Positions 1 to 11,076 are shown, counted from the stretch's first letter. The stretch: DNA of 64,000 nt from Scleropages formosus (GCF_900964775.1 NC_041815.1:13295443-13359442), one strand, 5' to 3'. The notes: generated by a model not told the origin, from the letters alone. Translations and numbers: made by a program.

Positions 1-207
1 TAGAACTACTGCCTTTAGAGCCAAAGATTGCTGGTTTGATCCTTATCTCTGGCTGTAGTATCCTTGAGTGAGGTACTTACCCTAAATTGCTTCAGTAAAA
101 TTACCCCACTGTAAAAATGGGTAAATGGTTGTAAGCATGTAATAATTGTGACCTTAACATTGTAAGCTGTTTTGGAGAAAAGCATCAGCTAAATGAATAA
201 ATGTAAA
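1..207 (+). mobile_element. tRNA-derived SINE with L2-type tail, cut by window edge
   Basis: The copy carries a B-box-like GGTTTGATCC near 33-42 and the family body (GTAGTA-CCTTGAGTGAGGTACTTACCC). It ends in GCTAAATGAATAAATGTAAA, the same 3' end as the L2 LINEs in this window. Three further copies lie at 3540, 27562 and 58001. The tail shared with L2 suggests mobilisation by the L2 machinery, as known for eel UnaSINE1/UnaL2. The 5' end may lie outside the window. Confidence 0.7.
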
Positions 208-214
208 TTCCTTC

Positions 215-575
215 ATGAGGTTCACTCAAGGGGCTCTGGCTGGTTTCACATTATCACAACTTCTGATAATCAGTATGAAACCAAACCTTCACAAGCCCAT
301 TTTTCTGCTCCACTTGGCGATAAATGGAGTAATTGGAAGCACAAGTGTTTGTCCAAAAATTATGGACCTTCTAATCTCGAACACAGAAGAGAGCTGCTAT
401 GAAGACTGCCTTGAGCAGATGTTTTTTATTAATTTCTATCCGTCTAGTGCATATGCAATTTTAACTGCAATGGCCTATGACAGGCATGTTTCTATCATCC
501 TTATCCCACCTTTGTTGAATCCTTTAATATAGGGCTTCAGGACTTGTCAGAAAGGGCAGTGCATTGCAAAAAATA
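215..575 (+). pseudogene. Olfactory receptor relic with TM3-to-TM7 deletion
   Basis: The translation reads like OR TM1-TM3: a degenerate NLHKPIFLLHLAINGVIGS (normally LHEPMYIFLCNLxxNGLYGS) and then AMAYDRHVSI, the DRY-type motif at the end of TM3. It then passes in frame directly to PPLLNPLI, the TM7 motif, followed by a stop where a Tyr is expected. TM4-TM6 are missing, so this cannot be a working receptor. The remaining sequence looks closer to the + strand ORs at 50.7 and 55.3 kb (NGLYG, PPLLNPLIYG) than to the minus-strand group. A SINE ends just upstream at about 207. Confidence 0.75.
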
Positions 576-579
576 ATAA

Positions 580-1368
580 GGAGAAGAGTTTTCACTGGAT
601 CTTTGGATACTGTTCAGGTGAATGTCAGGTTCCAGTTTATAACTTGTAAGTCCTTTGTATTATGATGGTTCAAACGCAAGAAGAATCAAAATGTGTGGGT
701 CACGTTTGAACATTTTGATTTATCTGATTTTCTGGAACATACTGGGTGTACAAAGGGAAAAATTGTGAATGTCTGGCTGCAGGTGTTCTATGTGTCCTCC
801 TGGGATAAGCCTCCTTCAGTCACCAAAGTGTGCCTCCAAAACATGTACAGGATTTAGTCTTTGGGTATCCTTTAGGTCTTAAATACATTAGGGTCATGAC
901 CAAAACAAAATGCACATGTGACATTTACTAGAATGTTTAGCCGTGTAAATGTATGGTTTGTTCATTGTTATGTCTTTATAATTCCACATCATTTCTATTT
1001 ATGGTTTTGCATATGTATATATTGTAATATATGGAGTGGTCACAAAGACCTTATGAATGCTAAATGAACTTTCTTCGAAAGGGGCTGTATGCTGCCCTCC
1101 ATTCTCTGCACAAATTTTTCTATATTTTTCTCTGCCAAATACATTGGTGTCTGCCACACTTAAGATTGGAAAAAATAATAAGAACAAATGATGAACAAAG
1201 AATGCAAATGCATGGACAGAGACTTTGTGGCTACTCTGTTCATATGTTGGAAGTCCTCGGATTCAATTGTCATTATTTCATGTATTCTTATTATTGCTGT
1301 ATTTCTGTATTTCGCAGAAGGGTGGATGTGGATGTTTTTGTGTAGGAAAATACCAGAAAATACAAACA
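580..1368. other. No recognisable feature
   Basis: AT-rich DNA between an OR relic and a SINE. Only short overlapping ORFs without recognisable domains occur, and I see no repeat family. It may contain decayed 3' flank of the OR relic. Confidence 0.5.
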
Positions 1369-1375
1369 TGAGTAC

Positions 1376-1380
<5 letters not shown>

Positions 1381-1409
<29 letters not shown>

Positions 1410-1596
1410 TCAGAACCACTTGTCCCTCACGGGGTCACGGAGCCTACCCAGCAACACAGGGTATAGGGCCAGAGGGAGAAGGGGACACACCCAGGACAGG
1501 ACGCCAGTCCGGCGCCAGGCACCCCAAGCGGGACTCGAACCCCAGACCCACCGGAGAGCAGGACTGCGGTCCAACCCACTGCGCCACTGCACCCCC
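1381..1596 (-). mobile_element. tRNA-derived SINE, (GT)n tail
   Basis: The tRNA-like head is at the right end (A box TGGCGCAGTGGG, B box GGTTCGAGTCCC on the minus strand). The body ends in a (CA)n run on the + strand. Target-site duplication TGAGTACCTACA lies at 1369-1380 and again at 1597-1608, so both ends are exact. Confidence 0.9.
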
Positions 1597-1631
1597 TGAG
1601 TACCTACATACATATATAATTTTAATTGTTC

Positions 1632-1802
1632 CTGGGGGGCACGGTGATGCAGCAGGCTTGGCTGGGTCCTGCTCTGTGGTGGGTCTGGGGTTTGAGTCCC
1701 ACTTGGGGTACCCTGCAACGCATTGACAACCCATCCTGGGTGTGTCCTCTAGCCCTAAACCCTCTGCTGCTGCAACCCCACTTGGGACAAGCAGTTTCAG
1801 TT
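1632..1802 (+). mobile_element. Older diverged copy of the (GT)n-tailed tRNA SINE
   Basis: The head is GGGGGGCACGGTGATGCAGCAGG, with the B box as GGTTTGAGTCCC. The body is partly deleted and ends GGGACAAGCAGTTTCAG without a clear GT tail. It is much more diverged than the neighbouring copy at 1381. Confidence 0.8.
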
Positions 1803-2032
1803 GGTTTTCATTATAATTAATCCTTTCTGCTAATGTTTTTTGCAATTTTGTAATGACAAGACCAAGCTAAGCGGGCATTTTTAATTCTCCATGAGGTTTC
1901 GGGGCTTCCCTTGCAGATCGCTTGCAGATCATGTGGCTGCTTGTGGTAGCAGTGTTAAGTTTGTGCATAATGGCATCAGCATAAACACCTTGATGTGTAA
2001 GCTACAGTTGGAAAAAAATGTTTATGAAGCCT

Positions 2033-2362
2033 TGTAGCACGCCGAGGCCACCCAGGCAGGGGGCGGAGACGGGGGCAAAGCAGCCACAGCTGGGGCTGAT
2101 CGCATTCCCTATTTCTTCCCTGGCACCCAGCAGTAGAGGAAAGAGACTGAGGAGGAGAATGAGACAGAGACAAAACCGATCCCAGAGACGATGCCCGAGT
2201 CCCGAGCGACCCGACTCTCCCAACCCCCCTGACCCGCATAAAACCTCATCCTATCTGTTCCCTGGTCCCCCTTTTCCATCCCCTTCCTTCTCCCTGCTGT
2301 AAGGGGAAATTAAAGCCTTCGTCAACAGATAACTGCACCTCTTGTCTCCTGTCTCTCTTACA
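2033..2362 (+). mobile_element. Solo LTR of an LTR retroelement (fossil), 330 bp
   Basis: The unit begins TGTAGCAC and ends TCTCTTACA, giving TG...CA termini. It is flanked by a 5-bp duplication AGCCT at 2028-2032 and 2363-2367. It is GC-richer than its surroundings and contains a TATA-like CATAAAA near 2236 and an ATTAAAG polyadenylation-type signal near 2308, in the order expected for U3-R-U5. No internal coding region or second LTR is nearby, so it is the product of LTR-LTR recombination. The family is not recognised; a 5-bp duplication fits Gypsy or ERV. The intact duplication suggests moderate age. Confidence 0.75.
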
Positions 2363-2499
2363 AGCCTTTAAACAGAATAACCTGTATTTCTGTATGAACT
2401 ACTTAGATGATGATTTAACTGGAGTCAGGTCTTCCAGTCAACGAGACGAATGTAATGAATGACTTTGATTTCCCATTATGACAAGTTGTACTGAATAAT

Positions 2500-2575
2500 A
2501 AAGTCTTGTAGATAGCTGGTAGCACTACTGATGCATTTGTAGGCCATAACCAGGGTCTTAAATTTTAGCAGGACA
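2500..2575 (-). mobile_element. L2 LINE fragment
   Basis: The sequence AAGTCTTGTAGATAGCTGG, the following GATGCATTTGTAGGC and CAGGGTCTTAAATTTTAGC match the L2 copy at 41950-42030, which codes on the minus strand for the L2 C-terminal YKCINKTAPSYLQDL region. Only this short piece is kept. Confidence 0.65.
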
Positions 2576-2773
2576 GAAATCTCTTCTTAATGGAAGAGAT
2601 TTCGTAAGAACCATTGCAACGGTTAAAGCTGCTCGGCTTCTGAAGCCAGGTATGTCACGTCACTTTTCATAATCCTGGTTTTGCTTTCAGGGAAATTATA
2701 GTGTCCAGTTCAAATTATCTTTATAGACTATGTGTAAATACTATCGCATCCCTTAATCCCTTCTTTTCTTTAT

Positions 2774-3445
2774 CAGCTGATGTCTCGCTCACATGAAATT
2801 GCTCTGGGACTCTGTCTGGCACAGATTTACTGTTTACACACATATGGATTTATTGAGTTCTGTATATTAGCAGTTATGAGCTATGACAGGTACATTGCAG
2901 TTTGCCCGTTACCCTATCATATGTTCGTGTCTACTCAAAATGTGGTTGGTCTGATCGTCTTGTCCTGGACTTATCTCCTTACTGCTTTTGGCTTGTGTAA
3001 TTATACTCACAAATAAACTCACTTTCTGTAGCAGGTTCATTCCTAAAGTTTACTGTGTAAATTTTATGATAGTTAGATTGTCATGTTTTGACATTACAGT
3101 TCATAGTATTGCTGGTCTGATCGCAATTGTTCTTCTCCTACTCTTGATGATATTGTTTTCCTGTATTCAAATTGTCAGAATCTGTCTCCTCACCTTGAAG
3201 GAATCTCATTTCAAAGCTCTAAAAACTAGCACCTAAAAACTCACCTGTTAGCTGTTATGAATTATTCTGTTGGAAGCCTTTTGAAATTATCTAGAGTCGG
3301 TTTGATATGAATTATTTACCTTACAAATTATGCATGTTCATGTCTCTTCCTAATGTTTCTTCCTTTGCTAAAACCTGTAGTTTATGGACTGAGTGTTCAT
3401 AACATATGAGTCCAGATTTTAAGTGTTTTCCTTTCAGTGAGTAAA
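2774..3445 (+). pseudogene. 5'-truncated olfactory receptor pseudogene
   Basis: Homology to the minus-strand ORs of this window starts abruptly at QLMSRSHEIALGLCLAQIYC (TM3) and includes AVMSYDRYIAV, LTFCSRFIPKVYC and VRLSCFDITVHSIAGL. A frame change lies near 3010 (TM4/loop 2), and a stop follows near 3236 where KALQTCTPHL is expected (here KALKTST then stop). TM6-TM7 are decayed (PPLLKPVVYGLSVHN-like remnant near 3365-3410). TM1-TM2 are absent. Its orientation is opposite to that of its four intact relatives. It is closest to the 32.1-kb gene (HTYGF.EF, SYDRYIA). Confidence 0.85.
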
Positions 3446-3539
3446 TAAACTGTCCTATATTATGGACAAATAAAGGACATACTATGACAAACTACTGTAT
3501 GTAGCAAAAACAATAACAATAGTAATAACAATTGCATTC

Positions 3540-3778
3540 CTGTACATGGTAGAGTAGTTAGCACTGCTGCCACTGTTCCCCAAGGTTGGAGGTTTAATCC
3601 CCACCTCCAGCTGTAGTACTTTTGAGTAAGGGATGCTTACTCTATAACTGTGCCTGGAAAATTACCCAGCTGTATAAATGGGAAAATAATTCTAAGCTTG
3701 TAACTATAATAATTGTAACCTTAACATTATAAGTTCATTTGGAGAAAAGTGTTGGCTAAATTAATAAATATAAATAAT
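3540..3778 (+). mobile_element. tRNA-derived SINE with L2-type tail
   Basis: The head is TGGTAGAGTAGTTAGCACTGC (A-box-like) with B-box GGTTTAATCC. The body TGTAGTACTTTTGAGTAAGG and the tail GGCTAAATTAATAAATATAAAT follow. It is the same family as the copy at the left edge. Confidence 0.75.
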
Positions 3779-3779
3779 G

Positions 3780-4712
3780 GCATTTATGGAAGTCATCACA
3801 AAAAAAGCTCATTTTCAATAATTGCTCTAGTAAAGACACTGACCTGTTCTGTGTAAAAAAAAAAAAAAAAACATAAGGTATGGTTTCAGGATTACTTATT
3901 CTCACTTCTGTAAATTGTAGAATAAAAAAAAATTTAGATTAATTAAAATAAATTCAGCTATCAACACTGCTGGAACTTGCAAACTGTGCATCATATACAT
4001 CTGTAACCATGCTCAGGAAACACAAGGCAGAAGGCCTGGTACATGCTGGATAGGACACCAGTACACTGCAGGGTGTAAACACTTTGTCTTTAACATGTCC
4101 TTGGAATAATACAGAAGAGAAACACAGAGTACAGATGGGTGAATATGGACGTATGGATGGGTACAGGATTTAGTCACAGAAGAAGCTCTGTGAGTTCACT
4201 TTTTGCAATCATCATGGTCCATAACCTGTAATGGTTAAAATATGTAATTGAATGTTTGAATCAGTTTTAAAACTTTTGCTCACTGTGATCATTCCTAAAC
4301 ACTGTACATTAAAGATTAAATCTCTTATTGTTTTCTACGGATCTCTGTAATATTGGTCCTAAAGACAATTTAACATTTTTGACACTTCACACAGTTCTTC
4401 ATTAACTGTAAGTTATTAAAACATGTAAAGCTTTGCATCTGTACATGAGAAATAAATTTAACTGACTGTAATACTCATGTTGAAAGTATTACAGCTCTAC
4501 AAAATCTCAAAATTCAACTGAGCAAAATGTCTTTTCTGAAGAAAAAGAATAAATTAATAAACTATCACTGTAATTTGATTTTCAATATGCTCTCCAGTAG
4601 AAATTTTAAGCAAGACATCTCAGATAAGTCACACAGATCATACATTCAAGATACACAGGACAAGATGTTATATCCCATGCGTATTTTTTACAAAGACCAA
4701 GTCCAACCAACA
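3780..4712. other. AT-rich spacer without genes
   Basis: No coding feature is seen. A decayed SINE piece may lie at about 4010-4160 (GGACACCAGTACACTGCAGGG is like the GGACTGGCGTCC body motif in reverse). A poly(A) run is at 3857-3872. Confidence 0.4.
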
Positions 4713-4930
4713 TGAAGCCACCAAGAACACCCAGCATAGCCAACAGACATCTACATGACCCAAGATCAAAAAGATTAGCTACCTTCTCCAACACACCCAC
4801 CAACCAAACCAACACACCCACACCAAACCCACCAACCAACCCAACATGTCAAACCCATCAGCAAAACCAACACACCCACCAACCAAACCAAACCCACCAC
4901 CCAAGCTAACATGCCCCCCAACCAAACCAA
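4713..4930. repeat. Low-complexity ACC-rich tract
   Basis: Irregular repeats of ACCAAACC / CACCCACCAACC fill this tract, which has almost no G on the + strand. It runs into the (CA)n end of the SINE at 4931 and resumes after it (AACCCACAAACCAAACC near 5143-5165). The SINE therefore inserted into a pre-existing ACC-rich tract. Confidence 0.75.
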
Positions 4931-5141
4931 CACACACACACACACTTTCAGAACCTCTTGTCCCATACGGGGTCACGGGGAACCGGAGCCAACCCGGTAA
5001 CACAGGGCGTAAGGCCAGAGGAGGAGGGGACACACCCAGGACGGGACGCCAGTCCATCGCAAGGCACCCCAAGCAGGACTCAAACCCCAGACCCACCGGA
5101 GAGCAGGACTGTGGTCCAACCCACTGCGCCACCGCACCCCT
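4931..5141 (-). mobile_element. tRNA-derived SINE, (GT)n tail
   Basis: A near-complete copy: (CA)n at 4931-4944, the body beginning TTTCAGAACCTCTTGTCCCA, and the tRNA-like head on the minus strand ending in GCGCCACCGCACCCC. It is inserted into the ACC-rich tract. Confidence 0.9.
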
Positions 5142-5599
5142 CACAAACCCACAAACCAAACCAAGAAATCTACCAGCCAAACCAGCAGGGTACCAACATG
5201 AGTACTTCATTGAGGCTGTCAAGTGCGCACCTCTCTTCGTCAGTGTTTTGTTGAATTATAACACCTCCGGGAGGTTCAACGGTGGGGTCTGGCATCCCAG
5301 ACCCACCCCACTCCATACACATGTTAGATGCCCTTCACCCTCAACCAATACTGCACCTCCACTAACTCAACAAGCACTGAAACAACAGCTCCATACATAA
5401 CTTCTAGACACTGCACCTTCATACCCAGCAGCAGAAACTGCTAATGCAACACTCCACCAACTTGAACTACTCTAATTTAAGGCCACACCTCCTTAATCAC
5501 TGCCACCTGCTTCCCATTACTACCCACCTGCCACTAATTTTCCACAATTACTCACCTCCATCCAACCTGCAACCCCAACTACTCTGCTCTCTTTTCCAC

Positions 5600-6410
5600 C
5601 ATAACCACTGACTTGCCTACTCTGCTACCTCAGAGAGCTCCTTCACAGCTGCCTTTAATGAGTGGCCTCTAATATCAAATTCCCCCAACAATGATGTAAC
5701 TGATTAGCCACAAGTCCTCTAACACCTACCTCCACTGATCTCACCTGAGCCCACCATCCATGGTCTCTTGCCTCTGCCACCAGATCTGCATACTTTGACA
5801 GCTTCCGCTCATAAGCCTCCTTGATGGCATCCTCAGATGGCACTCACATTCCGAATATAACACCATGTACGGATGCAATGAAGTAACCCGTTAACCCATT
5901 CTCCCTGCTTAACTAATGTGACCACCTTTGCATGCCTCAATTCCTCTTCCTGCCCCCAGACCTGCGCAATGACCAGCTGCTGTTTGTCTGCTTCTGGTGC
6001 AGCACTTCACAACTGCTGCCTACGGCCTGAGCCAAATCTTGCCTTCCCCCCCCCGGCATGTGTCCAACCACATTCGACAACATTAGCGCCCCTTTAGCGC
6101 TTTGGACCGCATCTCTGGGGTTCCACCCCCTACTTGTCCTCACCAACGACACCATCTTTTTGACGACCTCATCTTTTGACTCTGCTAAAGTCAGCTCCAG
6201 ACCCACCTTCACACACTTGTACTCTTCCACGAAACTTGTCACCGGCAGCTCCAACATACTCTTACCATATAACGGTACACTACTTAAACAGCGTGGCACT
6301 CCCAGCCACCTTCTTGCTGCCGTACTAATAACCCGCTCAAGCTTCTCAAAATCAAAAGGCTTACTGGAGATCACTGACTTCTTTGACCATTTTTTAGTTT
6401 CTAGTAGTGA
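5600..6410 (-). mobile_element. Relic of a LINE with C-terminal restriction-like endonuclease (R2/NeSL-type)
   Basis: On the minus strand one piece (5937-6374) reads ARRWLGVPRCLSSVPLYGKS, then LELPVTSFVEEYKCVKVGLELTLAES. A downstream piece (5655-5843) reads SEDAIKEAYERKLSKYADLV...GWWAQVRSVEVGVRGLVA. The second resembles the PD-(D/E)xK endonuclease region of R2/NeSL-like LINEs (usually ...EEAHERKxxKYxxLV...GW...PIEVGxRGFV). The RT domain is missing and the pieces are joined by deletion, so this is a decayed 3' fragment. Clade assignment is from motif memory and is tentative. C-rich DNA at 5230-5600 may be its 3' UTR. Confidence 0.55.

Positions 6411-6414
<4 letters not shown>

Positions 6415-6456
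<42 letters not shown>
6415..6456. repeat. (GT)n microsatellite
   Basis: About 21 uninterrupted GT units directly next to the 5' edge of the minus-strand LINE relic. No SINE body adjoins it. Confidence 0.9.
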
Positions 6457-6459
<3 letters not shown>

Positions 6460-8080
6460 ATGGAAAAAAGTGAACTGACATATTCAGTCGAGCATGATCC
6501 TACCCCAGACCACATAGATTTGCAAAGAATGCAGCATTCCTTTATTCCTTTTTCCAAGATATAGTTAAAATTGCTCCAGGTAATGGATAAGACTACCCAA
6601 GCTGCTGTGTGAGATGGCTGATGATTGAAGCAGTCTCTCTGGTATCTGCATATTGGAAATGTCATCACACATTACACATCACACACACTGGCATCAACTT
6701 CCATGTCTACCATGAATGTCAGGTAGATAAGCACCAGTTTATTGCTGTGGTCCTGCTTGAGTTGAAATATGACGGAGTTTTGTATATTCTTTACAATGGG
6801 TGAGTCTTATGTTTCAGCTATATGGATTAATTACTAACAGGAAAGCAGGAGACATGCACACCTAATGCAGAAGTGCCAGCTTCGTTCTTGGTAAGGCTGA
6901 CTTTGACCATCAGTTTCAGGTCTCACAGTAAAGGTGTGCCCAGGTTAGAATTCTGGTTGCTGTTGTGGTGTTAAAACTTAATAGTTATAGAAATTGTTAA
7001 GCATTGTAACTGGAGATATTTTTGTACTGGGTTAAAGGGCTGTGCTCTGTGCTGTGGAATGTAAGACGATTGTAGGAGAAGCAGGCTGTACCAGGCACCA
7101 GGTTAGAGGTTATCTGAGAAAGGCAACCTGTGGACACCAAGAGCATGTCATACAGGGCTGATGATCCTGCCATGCCTGGAGTGAGGTCAGTTTAAGGTAA
7201 GCTGGATGATGGGGGTTGGATGGTTTGGCTTTAGGGTGAAGGGTTTTGAGAACAAAAGAAGTGGAAAGCTACTAGGCAAAAAAGGCGGGAAAACACTGAA
7301 CACACCTTTTGTAACACCCTGTAATGAATTATGTATGAACATGACAAATAAAAGCAGGTAATAAAGGCTGATAGGGGAGACACCCATCCGGAGTTCTCCC
7401 ATCGGCCGATGTTGTCGTGAAAAGTCTTTTGTGTGTCTGAGTGTGTTTCTTCAGTGTCTCCTATGGCTGAAAGGGGAAAGGGAAAACTTTTTTTTTCCAC
7501 ACTGACTTTAAATTGAGCACACCTTAAAAAAAAATAAAAATAAATAAATAAAAACAAAACTTTATTTAGGGGTTGCTTCAATCCTGGCTTCTCTGTTTAA
7601 AAGGAATTCATTCAGAACAATTCCTAGTGTTGAAAGGGCAATATTTCATTTTTTTTTTTCTTCTTCCAGGCTGTTTCCCCTACTCCTCTGGGTGCTAATT
7701 AATACATTTCACCGGGCGATCAACCAGGTCTCTTCGTTGTCACTATCAATACCTTTTACTGCAATAATGTTTCAGAAATATGTTATTGGCCCATTGCCAC
7801 ACTGTTAAACATTGAGACAGCTTTCAGCACCCTGGACAGCAGCAGACAGCACATGATATGGAAGGATTTGCTGGGTAGCGAGTTAACCAAGTTCTGCCGA
7901 TGCTGGCGTTGCAGCTTTTTCACAGGGAGGACACTACAGGAGAGAGCTCCCATACACCATTATCCCGGTTGACTCACCAAATGAAATGCCTCCTCCCTTC
8001 TACAGGTCCTCGTACTTTTGCTGTGACCACATTTGTTGTGCTCTAATCATAACTTTGCACATGTGCATGTTTTCACTTCA
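6460..8080. other. Spacer, no gene recognised
   Basis: No domain-bearing ORF is visible. The stretch 6960-7480 has LTR-like ingredients (AATAAAAG and AATAAAG signals near 7346-7365, a GC-richer tail), but I could not find TG...CA ends with a duplication. Poly(T)/poly(A) runs lie near 7487 and 7647. Confidence 0.4.
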
Positions 8081-8093
8081 GGTCTGTATTGTG

Positions 8094-11050
8094 AGTTGGG
8101 CGGTGGTTGGGGCCGAGTGCCCGGCCGACCCAAACCTCGGGCGCCAACTCTGGTTTTTGGGACTTGGAATGTCACCTCACTGGCGGGGAAGGAGCCTGAG
8201 CTGGTGCGGGAAGTTGAGAGATACCGTCTAGATATAGTCGGGCTCACTTCCACTCACAGCTTGGGTTCTGGAACCACTCTACTCGATCGAGGGTGGACTC
8301 TCCACTATTCTGGCGTTGCCCAAGGTGAGAGGCGGCGGGCTGGTGTGGGCTTACTAATAGCCCCCCAGTTCAGCCGCCATGTGTTGGAGTCTACCCCGGT
8401 GAATGAGAGGGTCATCTCCCTACGCCTTCGGGTCAGGGAACGGTCTCTCACTGTCGTTTGTGCTTATGCGCCTAGCGGCAGTGTAGAGTACCCGGCCTTT
8501 TTAGAGTCCTTGGGGGGCGTGCTGGAACGCGCTCCCACTGGGGACTCTGTCGTTCTACTGGGGGACTTTAACGCCCACGTGGGCAGCGACAGTGATACCT
8601 GGAGGGGCGTGATTGGGAGGAACGGCCTCCCTGATCTGAACCCGAGCGGTGAGTTGTTATTGGATTTCTGTGCTAGTCGCGGTTTATCCATAACGAACAC
8701 CATGTTCATGCATAAGGGTGTCCACCAGTGCACTTGGCACCAGGACACCCTAGGTCGGAGGTCGATGATCGACTTTGTAGTCGTTTCTTCTGACCTTCGG
8801 CCATATGTCTTGGACACTCGGGTGAAGAGAGGGGCTGAGCTGTCAACTGATCACCACCTGGTGGTGAGTTGGATTCGATGGCGGGGGAAAAAGCTGGATA
8901 GACCTGGCAGGCCCAAACGCATAGTGAGGGTCTGTTGGGAACGTTTGGCGGAGGCCCCTGTCAGAGAGGTCTTCAACTCCCACCTCCGACAGAGCTTCAA
9001 CCAGGTCCCGAGGGAGGTGGGGGACATTGAGTCCGAATGGACTATGTTCCGCTCCTCCATTGTCGGTGCGGCGGTTCGGAGTTGCGGCCATAAGGTCTCC
9101 GGTGCCTGTCGCGGCGGCAATCCCCGAACACGGTGGTGGACACCGGAAGTAAGGGATGCCGTCAAGCTGAAGAAGGAGTTCTATCAGGCCTGGCTGGCTC
9201 ATGGGACTCCTGAAGCAGCTGACAGGTACCGACGGGCCAAACGGAGCGCGGCTCTGGCAGTCGCCGCGGCAAAAACTCGGGCTTGGGAGGAGTTCGGTGA
9301 GGCCATGGAGGAAGACTTTCGGTCGGCCTCAAAGAGATTCTGGCAAACCGTCCGGCGACTCAGAGGGGGGAAGCGGTGTTCCACGAACACTGTTTACAGT
9401 GGAAGTGGTGCGCTGCTGACCTCAGCTGAGGATGTTCTCGGGCGGTGGAAGGAGTACTTTGAGGATCTCCTCAACCCCTCCGACACGCCTTCCCGCGAGG
9501 AAGCTGAGGCTGGGGACTCGGAGGGGGACTCGTCCATTACCCTGGCTGAAGTTGCCGAGGTAGTCAAAAAACTCCTCGGTGGCAAGGCTCCGGGGGTGGA
9601 TGAGATCCGCCCCGAGTTTCTCAAGTCTCTGGATGTTGTGGGGCTGTCTTGGCTGACACGCCTCTGCAGCATCGCGTGGAGTTCGGGAACGGTGCCTCTG
9701 GACTGGCAGACCGGGGTGGTGGTCCCTCTTTTTAAGAAGGGGGACCGGAGATTGTGTTCCAACTACAGGGGGATCACACTCCTTAGCCTCCCTGGGAAAG
9801 TCTATGCCAGGGTACTGGAAAGGAGAATCCGACCGATAGTCGAACCTCGGATCCAGGAGGAGCAATGCGGTTTTCGCCCTGGCCGTGGAACACTGGACCA
9901 GCTCTATACCCTCACTAGGGTGCTGGAGGGTTCGTGGGAGTTTGCCCAACCAGTCCATATGTGTTTTGTGGACCTGGAGAAGGCATTCGACCGTGTCCCT
10001 CGTGGCATCCTGTGGGGGGTACTTCGGGATTATGGGGTTCGGGGCTCGTTGCTACGGGCTGTTCGTTCCCTGTATGACCGGAGCAGGAGCTTGGTTCGCA
10101 TTGCCGGCAGTAAGTCAGACTTTTTCCCGGTGCATGTTGGACTCCGCCAGGGCTGCCCTTTGTCACCGATTCTGTTCATTATCTTTATGGACAGAATTTC
10201 TAGGCGCAGTCAGGGAACGGAGGGTGTCTGCTTTGGTGGCCGCGAGATCTCGTCTCTGCTTTTTGCGGACGATGTGGTCCTGTTGGCTTCATCAAGTCAA
10301 GACTTGCAGCGTGCACTGGGGAGGTTTGCAGCCGAGTGCGAAGCGGCGGGGATGAGAATCAGCACCTCCAAATCCGAGGCCATGGTTCTCAGTCGGAAAA
10401 AGGTGGATTGCTCCCTCCGGGTTAGGGGGGAGTTGCTCCCTCAAGTGGAGGAGTTTAAGTATCTCGGGGTCTTGTTCATGAGTGAGGGAAAAATGGAGCG
10501 GCAGGTCGACAGACGGATCGGTGCGGCGTCCGCAGTAATGCGGTCATTGTACCGGTCTGTTGTGGTGAAGAGGGAGCTGAGTCGTAAGGCGAAGCTCTCA
10601 ATTTACCGGTCGATCTACGTTCCTACCCTCACCTATGGTCATGAACTCTGGATCATGACCGAAAGAATGAGATCGCGGATACAAGCGGCAGAAATGAGTT
10701 TCCTCCGCAGAGTGGCTGGGCGCACCCTTAGCGATAGGGTGAGGAGCTCAGTCACCCGGGAGGAGCTCGGAGTAGAGCCGCTGCTCCTCCGCATCGAGAG
10801 GAGCCAGTTGAGGTGGCTCGGGCATCTGTTCCGGATGCCTCCTGGACGCCTCCCTGGGGAGGTGTTCCGGGCTTGTCCCACTGGGAGGAGGCCTCGGGGC
10901 AGACCCAGGACACGTTGGAGAGACTATGTCTCCCGGCTGGCCTGGGAACGCCTTGGGGTTCCCCCAGAGGAACTGGAGGAGGTGTGCGGGGAGAGGGAGG
11001 TCTGGAGTACTCTGCTCGGACTGCTGCCCCCGCGACCCGGCCCCGGATAA
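8094..11050 (+). CDS. Rex3 ORF: endonuclease-reverse transcriptase
   Basis: One open frame of about 985 element-encoded codons runs to a stop at 11048-11050. Upstream the frame stays open into flanking DNA to 8033, so the native start is probably lost to 5' truncation. The N-terminal part is an apurinic-type endonuclease: [15 protein letters not shown], then [14 protein letters not shown] (about residue 176 counted from 8033) and [11 protein letters not shown] (about 269). The usual catalytic ET is replaced by GLTSTHS. RT motifs follow: [44 protein letters not shown] (about 644), [24 protein letters not shown] (about 743). The C-terminus has the RTE-type [11 protein letters not shown] and [14 protein letters not shown]. 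No RNase H is seen. It acts in target-primed reverse transcription of its own RNA. It has no stops, in contrast to the 12-kb copy. Confidence 0.88.
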
Positions 11051-11076
11051 AAGCGGAGGAAGATGGATGGATGGAT
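8094..11076 (+). mobile_element. Rex3 (RTE-clade) LINE, 5'-truncated, young
   Basis: About 3 kb of CpG-rich DNA in AT-rich surroundings. GGTCTGTATTGTG at 8081-8093 is repeated as GGTCTGTATGGTG at 11077-11089 (12 of 13), which marks both ends. The 3' end runs out in GATG repeats, the known Rex3 tail. The two RT blocks used as standard Rex3 PCR sites (TGGCAGACCGGGGTGGTGGT at about 9704 and the complement of the CAGGGCTGCCCTTTGTCACCG site at about 10147) are both present. Compared with the copy at 12.3 kb it lacks about 400 bases of 5' leader. Confidence 0.9.

Noticed and set aside
4713-5400. Proline/threonine/asparagine-rich ORFs as a structural protein
   Set aside because: They are produced by the ACC-rich simple tract and an inserted SINE.
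6960-7480. Possible LTR (AATAAAAG/AATAAAG signals, GC-rich tail)
   Set aside because: I tried TG...CA boundaries and found no matching flanking duplication and no second copy.
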